Shown: positions 25,131 through 32,678 of the stretch, one piece after another
How the letters are laid out: each line of letters starts with the position of its first letter
How positions within the stretch are numbered: position 1 is the first letter of the stretch
Assembly: GCF_004364325.1 (NCBI RefSeq)
Contig: NZ_SOCP01000020.1
Span: 124,001 to 188,000, forward strand
DNA from: Actinophytocola oryzae
GTDB taxonomy: Bacteria; Actinomycetota; Actinomycetes; Mycobacteriales; Pseudonocardiaceae
Direction: 5' to 3'
Length of the DNA: 64,000 nt
The notes under the pieces: model-generated
The model's database searches: none
What the model saw: only the letters and a program-made list of their open reading frames with translations
Told to the model about the DNA's origin: nothing
Translations under genes and position numbers: made by a program

Positions 25131-26569
25131 CCTTCCACCTCGGCTACGGCACCAACGGCTTCGCCAACCACCGACTCGACGAGGCCTTGCGGGTCATCGC
25201 CGACCTCGGCTACACCGCCGTCGCCCTCACCCTCGACCACAACCACCTCGACCCCTACGCGGAGGGCACCGACAAGCAGGTCGACCACATCGCCGACCTG
25301 CTCGACCGGCTCGGCATGCGCAGCGTCGTCGAGACCGGCGCCCGCTACCTGCTCGACCCCACCCGCAAGCACTACCCGACCCTCGTGTGCGACGAACCGG
25401 AACGGCGCATCGACTTCCTCAACCGGGCTATCCGCATCGCGGCGGACCTCGGCGCCGACTGCGTGTCGTTCTGGTCGGGGATCAAGCCGTCCACAGTGGA
25501 CGACCAGACCGCCTGGCGGCGGATGCTCGACGGCATCGGGGAGGTGCTCGACGAGGCGGACGCCCGCGGTGTCCCAGTCGGACTCGAGCCGGAGCCCGGG
25601 ATGTTCGTCGAGCACCTGTCCGACGCGTTGCGCCTCCGCGAGGAGCTCGGCGCACCCGCACACTTCGGTATCACGCTCGACGTCGGCCACTGCGTCGCCG
25701 TCGAGCCGGTCGACGCGCCGACCTGCATCAGGCGGGCCGCCGACCTCCTCGTGAACGTCCAGCTCGACGACATGCGCACCGGGGTGCACGAGCATCTTGA
25801 GTTCGGCGAGGGCGAGCTCAATCTGCCTGCCACCCTTGCGGCGTTGAGCGAGGTCGGTTACACCGGCGTCGCGGCGGTTGAGCTGCCGCGGCACAGCCAC
25901 GCGGCGCCGGTCGTGGCCTCGCGCGCGCTCACCGCGCTCCGTGCCGCGCTGGCGCCCGATCCGGAATGGGTGAGTAACGTGGACCATCCCTGGTTAGTCG
26001 AAGCAGAGCAGAAGGTACGCCGCGAGCCGGCGTCGGTCGCGTCCCTGTTCCCCGCGGTCGGGCGCAAGGTCGGCCGTGCGCCGCTGCGGCCGGAGTCCGA
26101 TCCCCAGGGCCTCGTCCACGGCAGCGTCGACGACCTGGCCCGCACGCGGCTGCTCGCCGTGCTGGCCGAGGTCCTCGACCCGGCGCCGCTGGCCGAGGAG
26201 ATCACCCGGCTCTACCGGTACGGCGACGACGCCGAGCGCCGCGGCGTGCTTCGCGGGCTCGCGGCACTGCCCGCGACCACCGTCGACGCCGGGCTCGACC
26301 TCGTCAAGGACGCGTTGCGCACCAACGACATCCGGCTCGTCGCCGCCGCGATGGGTGGCTTCGCGGCCCGTCACCTCGACGACCACAGCTGGCGCCACGG
26401 CGTGCTCAAGTGCCTGTTCGTCGGCGTGCCGCTCGCCGCCGTGTCCGATGTGGACAGGCGGGCGGACGTCGAGCTGCTGCGCATGGTCGCCGACTACGCC
26501 GAAGAACGCAAGGCCGCCGGGCGCGAGGTGCCCGCCGACGCCGTGACACTGCTGGAGGCCCGGGCATGA
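25127..26569 (+). CDS. Xylose-isomerase-like TIM barrel fused to a C-terminal EboA domain
   Basis: A 480-residue two-domain protein. Residues about 1-275 form a sugar-phosphate isomerase/epimerase barrel (GYGTNGFANHRLDEALRVI; FWSGIKPSTVD; GLEPEPGMFVEHLSDAL; GITLDVGHCVAVEP; NVQLDDM; GYTGVAAVELPRHSHAAP), with Glu, His and Asp in the metal positions of the family. After a linker, residues about 320-480 match the helical EboA domain (RYGDDAERRGVLRGLAALP; WRHGVLKCLFVGVPLAAV). EboA alone is a separate gene in cyanobacterial ebo clusters. It overlaps by ATGA at both ends. Confidence 0.85.
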   Translation: MTFHLGYGTNGFANHRLDEALRVIADLGYTAVALTLDHNHLDPYAEGTDKQVDHIADLLDRLGMRSVVETGARYLLDPTRKHYPTLVCDEPERRIDFLNRAIRIAADLGADCVSFWSGIKPSTVDDQTAWRRMLDGIGEVLDEADARGVPVGLEPEPGMFVEHLSDALRLREELGAPAHFGITLDVGHCVAVEPVDAPTCIRRAADLLVNVQLDDMRTGVHEHLEFGEGELNLPATLAALSEVGYTGVAAVELPRHSHAAPVVASRALTALRAALAPDPEWVSNVDHPWLVEAEQKVRREPASVASLFPAVGRKVGRAPLRPESDPQGLVHGSVDDLARTRLLAVLAEVLDPAPLAEEITRLYRYGDDAERRGVLRGLAALPATTVDAGLDLVKDALRTNDIRLVAAAMGGFAARHLDDHSWRHGVLKCLFVGVPLAAVSDVDRRADVELLRMVADYAEERKAAGREVPADAVTLLEARA

Positions 26570-27432
26570 GGATCTTCGACCCCCACATCCACATGACCTC
26601 GCGGACCACCGACGACTACGAGGCCATGTTCTCCGTCGGGGTCCGCGCACTGGTCGAGCCCGCGTTCTGGCTCGGGCAGCCACGCACGAGCGTCGCGTCC
26701 TACACGGACTACTTCGACTCGCTGATCGGCTGGGAACGGTTCCGCGCCGCGCAGTTCGGCATCCGCCACCACTGCACGATCGGGCTGAACCCCAAGGAGG
26801 CCAACGATCCCCGCTGCCGCGAGGTGCTCGACGTGCTCCCGCGCTACCTCGCGAAGGACGGCGTGGTCGCGGTCGGCGAGCTAGGCTACGACTCGATGAC
26901 CCCCGAGGAGGACGAGGTCTTCGCGGCGCAGCTCCGGATGGCCGTCGAGCACGAGCTACCCGCGCTCGTGCACACCCCGCACCGCGACAAGCTCGTCGGC
27001 ACCCGCCGCACGCTCGACGTGGTGAAGGAGTCCGGCATCGAGCCGGGTCGCGTGGTCGTGGACCACCTCAACGAGCCGACGGTCGGCGTCGTCGCGGAGT
27101 CCGGCTGCTGGATGGGTTTCTCGATCTACCCGGACACGAAGATGGACGAGGACCGGATGGTCGCGATCCTCAGGCAGTACGGCACCGACCGGATGATCGT
27201 GAACTCCGCCGCCGACTGGGGTCGCTCGGACCCGTTGAAGACCTACAAGACCGGGCTCGCGATGCTGGAGGCGGGGTTCACCGAGTCCGATGTGGACAAG
27301 GTGCTGTGGCAGAACCCGGTCGAGTTCTACGGGCAGAGCGACCGGCTGGTGCTCGACGAGCTACCCGGGTTCGCGCCGTCGGCGGAGACGTTCGCGGGCA
27401 ACTCGGTGTTGCGTGGTGGCGGGAACACATGA
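26566..27432 (+). CDS. TatD-like metal-dependent hydrolase (EboB-like)
   Basis: A 288-residue amidohydrolase-fold protein. Metal ligands occur as expected: FDPHIHMTS (HxH), VVAVGELGYDSM (Glu), ALVHTPHRDK (His), VVVDHLNEPTV (His) and VNSAADWGRSDP (Asp). The start ATG 26566 overlaps the previous stop. TatD enzymes are nucleases, but the Ebo subgroup is thought to act on a metabolite. The substrate here is unknown. Confidence 0.85.
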   Translation: MRIFDPHIHMTSRTTDDYEAMFSVGVRALVEPAFWLGQPRTSVASYTDYFDSLIGWERFRAAQFGIRHHCTIGLNPKEANDPRCREVLDVLPRYLAKDGVVAVGELGYDSMTPEEDEVFAAQLRMAVEHELPALVHTPHRDKLVGTRRTLDVVKESGIEPGRVVVDHLNEPTVGVVAESGCWMGFSIYPDTKMDEDRMVAILRQYGTDRMIVNSAADWGRSDPLKTYKTGLAMLEAGFTESDVDKVLWQNPVEFYGQSDRLVLDELPGFAPSAETFAGNSVLRGGGNT

Positions 27433-28562
27433 GCCCACTTTCCTACTGCACCAACGTGCACCCGGCCGAGGACCTGCCGGGCGTGCTGGCGCAGCTCGAC
27501 CGCTACGCCGAGCCGGTGCGCAGGCTCGTCGGCGTGGACGTGCTCGGCCTCGGTCTGTGGCTGCCCGCCGTCCTCGCGCACGAGCTGGCCGAGTCGCCCG
27601 AGCTGCGTGCGAAGCTGCGTGCCGAGCTGGACGCTCGCGGCCTGGAGGTGCGGACCCTCAACGCCTTCCCGTACGGCGGTTTCCACGACGAGGTCGTCAA
27701 GCACTCGGTATACCGTCCTGAGTGGACGGACAGGGCGCGGCTCCGGTACACCGTCGACTGTGCCCTGGTACTCGGGGACCTGCTGCCCGACGCAGCGACC
27801 TACGGCTCGATATCGACCCTGCCGCTCGCGTGGCGCACGCCGTGGAGCGACGCGGACGACGAGGCCGCGACCGCCGCGTTCGCGGAGCTGACCGGGGCAC
27901 TGGACGGGATGGCCGCCGCGAGTGGTCGTCCCATCCGGCTCGCGGTCGAACCGGAGCCGGGCTGTGTGCTGGACACCGTCGCGGACGCGGTCGCGTGGCT
28001 CGCGCCACGCGTCGACCCGCGTTATGTCGGCCTGTGCCTGGACACCTGCCACCTCGCGGTGTCCTTCGCCGATCCGGCGGCCACGGTCGCGTCGATCCAC
28101 GCGGCGGGACTGGCGGTCGTGAAGGTGCAGGCGTCGGCCGCGCTGCAGGTCGAGAACCCCGGTAGCGAGGAGGCAAGGGCGGCGCTGGCCGACTTCACCG
28201 AGCCCCGCTACCTGCACCAGGTCCGCGAGCGCACGGCGACCGGCACGGTGCTCGCGGCCGACGACCTGCCGGAGGCCATGACAGACCTGCCGGGCAGGGA
28301 GCCGTGGCGCGTGCACTTCCACGTGCCGCTGCACGCACGCCCGGCAGCGCCGCTGTCGGCGACGACCGACGTCCTGCGCACGGCGATCGCGGCACTGGAG
28401 TCCACAGTGGATGACATGCCGCACGTCGAGGTGGAGACTTACACGTGGAGCGTGTTGCCGGAGACGGCCGGTAACGGCGGCGACACGGCACTGATCAGAG
28501 GTATCGCCGCGGAGCTGCGCTGGGCCGGGGCGAACCTGCTCGAGCTGGGAGGAGTTCGATGA
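27429..28562 (+). CDS. eboE: Metabolite traffic protein EboE (TIM-barrel)
   Basis: A 377-residue protein of the EboE family. The diagnostic start LSYCTNVHPAEDLPGVLAQL, GLGLWLPAVLAHEL, RTLNAFPYGGFHDEVVKHSV and RPIRLAVEPEPGCVLDTV are visible. GLCLDTCHLAVSFADP, WRVHFHVPLHA and HVEVETYTWSVLP carry the Asp, His and Glu of a xylose-isomerase-like metal site. In Nostoc the ebo genes are needed to move a scytonemin precursor across the inner membrane. The biochemical step of EboE is not known. It overlaps both neighbours by ATGA-type junctions. Confidence 0.9.
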   Translation: MSPLSYCTNVHPAEDLPGVLAQLDRYAEPVRRLVGVDVLGLGLWLPAVLAHELAESPELRAKLRAELDARGLEVRTLNAFPYGGFHDEVVKHSVYRPEWTDRARLRYTVDCALVLGDLLPDAATYGSISTLPLAWRTPWSDADDEAATAAFAELTGALDGMAAASGRPIRLAVEPEPGCVLDTVADAVAWLAPRVDPRYVGLCLDTCHLAVSFADPAATVASIHAAGLAVVKVQASAALQVENPGSEEARAALADFTEPRYLHQVRERTATGTVLAADDLPEAMTDLPGREPWRVHFHVPLHARPAAPLSATTDVLRTAIAALESTVDDMPHVEVETYTWSVLPETAGNGGDTALIRGIAAELRWAGANLLELGGVR

Positions 28563-29947
28563 CACCGCTGGTGGTTGTCGACGTGGTCGGCCTGACCCCG
28601 AAGCTGTTGGCGCACATGCCGAACCTGTCGGCGCTCGCGAAGACGGGCTGGCAGGCCGAGCTGGGGACGGTGCTGCCCGCGGTGACGTGCAGCGTGCAGT
28701 CGACGTTCCTGACCGGCGCGATGCCCCGTGACCACGGGATCGTCGGCAACGGGTGGTACTTCCGCGAGCTGGGGGAGATCTTCCTGTGGCGCCAGCACAA
28801 CAAGCTGGTGGCCGGCGAGAAGGTCTGGGAGACCGCCCGTGCCGCGAACCCGGGCTTCCAGGCCGCGAACGTGTGCTGGTGGTACGCGATGGGCGCCACC
28901 ACGGACATCACGGTGACCCCGCGGCCGATCTACCACGCGGACGGCCGCAAGTCGCCGGACGCGTACGTGCGCCCACCCGCACTGCACGACGACCTGGTCG
29001 GCGCGCTGGGCGAGTTCCCGCTGTTCCAGTACTGGGGTCCCACGGCGTCGCTGGCGTCGAGCGAGTGGATCATCGGTGCGTCGCGGCGGATCCTGCGTGA
29101 GCACCGTCCGGACCTGCTCCTGGCGTACGTCCCGCACCTGGACTACGACCTGCAGCGCTTCGGCCCGGACGCACCGCAGTCGCTGCGAGCGGCCCGCGAC
29201 GTGGACGCGGCACTGAAGCCGCTGCTGGACGACGCCAGGAACGCGGGTGCGACGGTGGTCGCGCTGTCGGAGTACGGCATCACGCCGGTGCGGCGTCCGG
29301 TGGACGTCAACCGCCTGTTCCGCCGCGAGGGCCTGCTCGAGGTGTACACGCAGGACGGCATGGAGTACCTGGACCCGTGGGTGTCGAGGGCGTTCGCGGT
29401 CGCCGACCACCAGGTGGCGCACGTGTACGTGGCGGACCCGGCGGACCTGCCGAGGGTCACCGCGATGCTGGGTGAGCTGTCGGGGGTCGACGAGGTGCTG
29501 GACCGCGAGGCCCAGGCCCGTTACGGCATCGACCACGCCCGCGCGGGCGAGCTGGTCGTGACGGCGGAGCCGGACGCGTGGTTCACCTACTACTACTGGA
29601 CCGACGACGACCGCGCCCCCGACTTCGCGAGGGGTGTGGAGATCCACCGCAAGCCCGGCTACGACCCGGCGGAGCTGTTCTTCAACCCGGCCGACAAGCT
29701 GGCGAAGGCGAAGGCGGGCCTGAACCTGGTGCGCAAGAAGGCCGGCCTGCGGTATGCCATGCAGGTGGTGCCACTCGACCCGTCCTACGTCATGGGATCG
29801 CACGGCCGTCTGCCGATCAGTGCCGACGACGGCCCGGTTCTACTGTGCTCGGTCCCCGACGCCGAGCCGGGCGGTCGGGTGGCCGCCACGGATGTTCGCA
29901 ATCTTCTTCTGCAGTTGCAGGGAGTTTCGGAAGGAGCTCGACGATGA
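28559..29947 (+). CDS. Alkaline-phosphatase-fold enzyme (nucleotide pyrophosphatase/phosphodiesterase group, EboF-like)
   Basis: A 462-residue cytoplasmic metalloenzyme with no signal peptide. VVVDVVGLTPKLL gives the first metal Asp, and LPAVTCSVQSTFLTG contains the Thr nucleophile. AMPRDHGIVGNGWYF, YVPHLDYDLQRFGPD (DxxxH metal ligands), VVALSEYGI (replacing the usual SDHG) and YVMGSHGRLP (final His) follow the NPP/phosphonoacetate hydrolase order. It would release phosphate or a nucleotide from a phosphorylated intermediate. GGGAGGAG upstream and the ATGA overlap fix the start. Confidence 0.85.
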   Translation: MTPLVVVDVVGLTPKLLAHMPNLSALAKTGWQAELGTVLPAVTCSVQSTFLTGAMPRDHGIVGNGWYFRELGEIFLWRQHNKLVAGEKVWETARAANPGFQAANVCWWYAMGATTDITVTPRPIYHADGRKSPDAYVRPPALHDDLVGALGEFPLFQYWGPTASLASSEWIIGASRRILREHRPDLLLAYVPHLDYDLQRFGPDAPQSLRAARDVDAALKPLLDDARNAGATVVALSEYGITPVRRPVDVNRLFRREGLLEVYTQDGMEYLDPWVSRAFAVADHQVAHVYVADPADLPRVTAMLGELSGVDEVLDREAQARYGIDHARAGELVVTAEPDAWFTYYYWTDDDRAPDFARGVEIHRKPGYDPAELFFNPADKLAKAKAGLNLVRKKAGLRYAMQVVPLDPSYVMGSHGRLPISADDGPVLLCSVPDAEPGGRVAATDVRNLLLQLQGVSEGARR

Positions 29948-30948
29948 GTCGACCAGTCACGTTGTTCACCGGCCAGTGGGCCGACCTCCCGTTCGAGGAG
30001 GTGTGCAAGCTCGCCGCGCAGTGGGGCTACGACGGGCTGGAGATCGCCTGCTCAGGTGACCACTTCGAGGTCGACCGGGCACTGGCGGAGGACGACTACG
30101 TCCAGAACAAGCTGGACCAGTTGGCGGGCCACGGCTTGAAGGTGTGGACGATCTCGAACCACCTGGTAGGCCAGGCGGTGTGCGACGACCCGATCGACGA
30201 ACGCCACAAGAACATCATCCCGTCCCGAATCTGGGGCGACGGGGACGCGGAGGGCGTGCGCCAGCGGGCCGCGGCCGAGATGGCCGACACCGCGAGGGCG
30301 GCGGCGAAGCTGGGCGTGAACACGGTCGTCGGCTTCACGGGCTCGAAGACCTGGAAGTACGTGGCGATGTTCCCGCCGGTCTCCCAGGAGGTGATCGACG
30401 ACGGCTATGCCGACTTCGCCCGCCGCTGGAACCCGATCCTGGACGTGTTCGACGAGGTGGGGGTGCGCTTCGCCCACGAGGTCCACCCGTCCGAGATCGC
30501 GTACGACTACTGGACCACGAAGAAGACCCTGGCCGCGGTGGACAACCGCGAGGCGTTCGGCCTGAACTGGGACCCGTCCCACTTCATCTGGCAGGACCTC
30601 GACCCGGTGGGCTTCATCCTGGACTTCGCGGACCGCATCTACCACGTGGACTGCAAGGACACGAAGAAGCGCTTCGACGGCCGCAACGGCCGCCTCGGCT
30701 CACACCTGGCCTGGGCAGACCCGAGGCGCGGCTGGGACTTCGTGTCCACGGGCCACGGCGACGTGCCGTGGGAGGAGTCGTTCCGGGCACTGAACTCGAT
30801 CGGCTACAACGGCCCGATCTCGGTGGAGTGGGAGGACGCGGGCATGGACCGCCTGCGCGGGGCGGAGGAAGCGATCAGCTTCATCCGCGCTCACCTCTTC
30901 GACAAGCCGGAAGGCGCCTTCGACGCGGCCTTCTCCACGAAGGACTGA
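29944..30948 (+). CDS. Sugar phosphate isomerase/epimerase, xylose-isomerase-like TIM barrel
   Basis: A 334-residue soluble barrel. LFTGQWADLPFEEVCKLAAQ opens the fold. VRFAHEVHPSEIAYDY, FGLNWDPSHFIWQDLDPVGF and IYHVDCKDTKKRF give the metal-binding Glu/Asp/His set, and PISVEWEDAGM provides the last Glu. Close relatives are often encoded beside Gfo/Idh/MocA dehydrogenases and act on 3-keto sugars or cyclitols. AAGGAG lies 7 nt before ATG 29944. It is the last gene of the overlapping operon and is followed by a hairpin. Confidence 0.88.
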   Translation: MSRPVTLFTGQWADLPFEEVCKLAAQWGYDGLEIACSGDHFEVDRALAEDDYVQNKLDQLAGHGLKVWTISNHLVGQAVCDDPIDERHKNIIPSRIWGDGDAEGVRQRAAAEMADTARAAAKLGVNTVVGFTGSKTWKYVAMFPPVSQEVIDDGYADFARRWNPILDVFDEVGVRFAHEVHPSEIAYDYWTTKKTLAAVDNREAFGLNWDPSHFIWQDLDPVGFILDFADRIYHVDCKDTKKRFDGRNGRLGSHLAWADPRRGWDFVSTGHGDVPWEESFRALNSIGYNGPISVEWEDAGMDRLRGAEEAISFIRAHLFDKPEGAFDAAFSTKD

Positions 30949-30968
30949 CCTGGAGGCTTGACGGCTCG

Positions 30969-31002
30969 ACGTGGGCGGGTCCACCTGCAGGCCCGCCCAC
31001 GT
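30969..31002 (+). terminator. Hairpin terminator at the end of the Ebo-type operon
   Basis: An 11-bp perfect stem (ACGTGGGCGGG and its complement) with a 12-nt loop begins 21 bp after the stop of the last gene and is followed by TGGGTCG. Confidence 0.75.
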
Positions 31003-31039
31003 TGGGTCGCTCCGCCCTCCAGAGCGACTCCGGCTGGTC

Positions 31040-31395
31040 TGCCCGCTGTCAGGACGCGAGCCGGCCCCCGAGTACGCAACCTGAGCTGATCGCCTCGAAG
31101 ACATCAAAGTGTGGTCTCCGGCCTGCGGGTGGTTGGTTTCGGAGTGCCTGATCTGGAGCTGGTCGCTTTGGAGGTGCCGAGTGGTTGCGGCTTCCGGGGT
31201 GGTTGGTTTCCGGGGACCTGACCTGGGGTTGGTTGCGTTGGAGGCGTCAGGTGGTTCTGGTCTTCGGGGTCGTTGGTCCCCCGATCGCCCGATCTGAAGC
31301 TGGTTGCTTTGGAGGCAACAAGTGTGGTTTCCCGGTCTCCGAGGTGATTGGCCCCACGTACCCAACCCGAACCTGCCAGCCCCGAAGGCGCCAAG
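31040..31395. repeat. Degenerate tandem repeats, about five units of 70 bp, in a gene-free stretch
   Basis: Unit starts fall near 31040, 31109, 31181, 31251 and 31322. Each unit carries a TCCGG/TTCGGGG block, GGTTGGT, then a C-C-T-G-A-T-C-T-GGAGCTGGT-like block and GCTTTGGAGG. Units 2-4 are the best preserved. The strand bias (G and T over C) and a lack of codon periodicity argue against coding. Traces of the unit continue to about 31500. No gene can be supported between 30949 and 31684. Confidence 0.75.
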
Positions 31396-31511
31396 CGAGC
31401 CCAGTCCCTCGAACTGTTTCGTCCCAAGCACTTCCGACCTACTGATTGATCGTTCCCGAGCGGTCAGGTGTGGCTTCCGGTCCGCGTTGGCTCAGCCCCC
31501 GAGTCGACCAC

Positions 31512-31539
31512 GGCCGGAGGCCGGGCCTGGCCTCCGGCC
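31512..31539. repeat. Strong inverted repeat in the gap before the Tat-exported isomerase
   Basis: GGCCGGAGGCC and its exact complement pair around a 6-nt loop (11-bp stem). The CCGGAGGCC core recurs in the 24241 spacer and just after xylB (34078), always between genes. The rest of 31396-31684 shows nothing else recognisable. Confidence 0.6.
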
Positions 31540-31684
31540 CCCGATTCGATTGTCCCACGGGGCACCGACACTCCCTGCCGTCCTTGCTTCCGGTGCCTTC
31601 GCGGACTTGTTCTTCTCCACCAGCGTTTCCTGAACCCTGCTCCGCCAAATGTTCCACTCTCAAAACCCATCGGAGGGATTTGTC

Positions 31685-32545
31685 GTGGCCATTTCGAGAA
31701 GGTCGATGCTTCGTGGTGCCGCTGGAGCGGCTCTCGCTGTCGGGGCGGCTGGGGCGTTGCCCGCCGTCGCTGGTGCGGAGGGGGTCGCGCGGGGTGGTGG
31801 GCACGGGCACCTTCGGGTGCGCAAGGACAAGATCAGCATTCAGTTGTACACGCTGCGGTCCGTGCTGGAGGTCGACCTCGAGGGCACGCTCGACGCGCTG
31901 GCCGACATCGGGTACCGGAACGTCGAGCTTGCCGGGACCTACGGGCGCACGGCCTCCGAGTTCCGGAAGCTGCTCGACCGCCGTCACATCCGCGCCACCT
32001 CCACGCACGTCGGCATCGACGGGGACATCGACCAGGCCATCGCCGACGCGAAGGTTCTCGGGAACCGTCGCAGCAACGTGCCGTATGCGAACTTCGGCAC
32101 CATTGCCGAGTGGTCAGCTTTCGCCGACCGGCTCGAGGCGGCTGGGAAGGCCTACCGGCGCGCGGGGATCGGGTTCGGGTACCACAACCACAACCACGAG
32201 TTCCAGGCCATCGACGGGACTCGGCCCTATGACGTGCTGACTCGGCGCACCACGCGCCGGAACGTGAGCTTCGAGATGGACCTGTTCTGGGTGGTCGCGG
32301 GCAACGCCGACCCCGTGCGGGAGTTCTACCGGATCGCCGGGCGGGTGCGGCAGTACCACGTCAAGGACCGCACGCCGGATGGCGGCTTCGCGGACCTCGG
32401 CGAGGGCGTCATCGACTTTCCCCGGATCTTCCGCGCGAACTGGCCGCTGGAGGTCGAGGAGTACATCGTCGAGAACGACGAGCCGGTCGATGCCGTGAAG
32501 TGCGCCGAGACCGGTTACAACTACCTCGCCGACGTGCGGTTCTGA
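31685..32545 (+). CDS. Tat-exported sugar phosphate isomerase/epimerase-like TIM barrel
   Basis: A 286-residue protein. GTG 31685 is preceded by GGAGGGA, and a longer ATG start at 31649 would add 12 residues ahead of the signal. SRRSMLRGAAGAALAVGAAG is a twin-arginine signal with an ALA/AGA cleavage region near residue 32. The mature barrel shows KISIQLYTLRSVLEVDL, GYRNVELAGTYG, FGYHNHNHEFQ (metal His), VSFEMDLFWVVAGN and YHVKDRTPDG. ENGT-type closing residues are seen as EVEEYIVENDEP. Export of a folded metalloenzyme fits extracellular work on a keto sugar, perhaps with the giant ThuA/DUF1080 protein. Confidence 0.87.
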   Translation: MAISRRSMLRGAAGAALAVGAAGALPAVAGAEGVARGGGHGHLRVRKDKISIQLYTLRSVLEVDLEGTLDALADIGYRNVELAGTYGRTASEFRKLLDRRHIRATSTHVGIDGDIDQAIADAKVLGNRRSNVPYANFGTIAEWSAFADRLEAAGKAYRRAGIGFGYHNHNHEFQAIDGTRPYDVLTRRTTRRNVSFEMDLFWVVAGNADPVREFYRIAGRVRQYHVKDRTPDGGFADLGEGVIDFPRIFRANWPLEVEEYIVENDEPVDAVKCAETGYNYLADVRF

Positions 32546-32553
32546 CTCGTCCG

Positions 32554-32579
32554 GTGCGGCCGGCTACTGCCGGCCGCAC
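32554..32579 (+). terminator. Hairpin terminator between the exported isomerase and xylB
   Basis: GTGCGGCCGGC pairs perfectly with its complement around a TACT loop (11-bp stem), 9 bp after the stop. Confidence 0.8.
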
Positions 32580-32652
32580 GCCGGGCCGTTCTGTGTGACT
32601 TCTGTCGGCTATTTCGTGTGCGGTCTGCTCGTTCTGAGTGGTGTTCCCGCCC

Positions 32653-32658
32653 TAGACT
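32653..32658 (+). promoter_or_regulatory. -10 element of the xylB promoter
   Basis: TAGACT sits 20 bp before ATG 32679 and ahead of GGAGGT, giving a short leader of about 15 nt. This is one of the few promoters here with an ordinary leader and ribosome-binding site. It makes xylB independent of the upstream operon. Confidence 0.5.
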
Positions 32659-32678
32659 CGATCTCGGAGGTGTTGACC

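Noticed and set aside
31304..31633. Plus- and minus-strand frames across the 70-bp repeat zone
   Set aside because: Composition lacks the strong third-position GC bias of all real genes here, and the translations only mirror the DNA repeats.
30949..31684. CRISPR array suggested by regular repeats
   Set aside because: Units are contiguous and degenerate with no unique spacers, and no cas genes are in the window.
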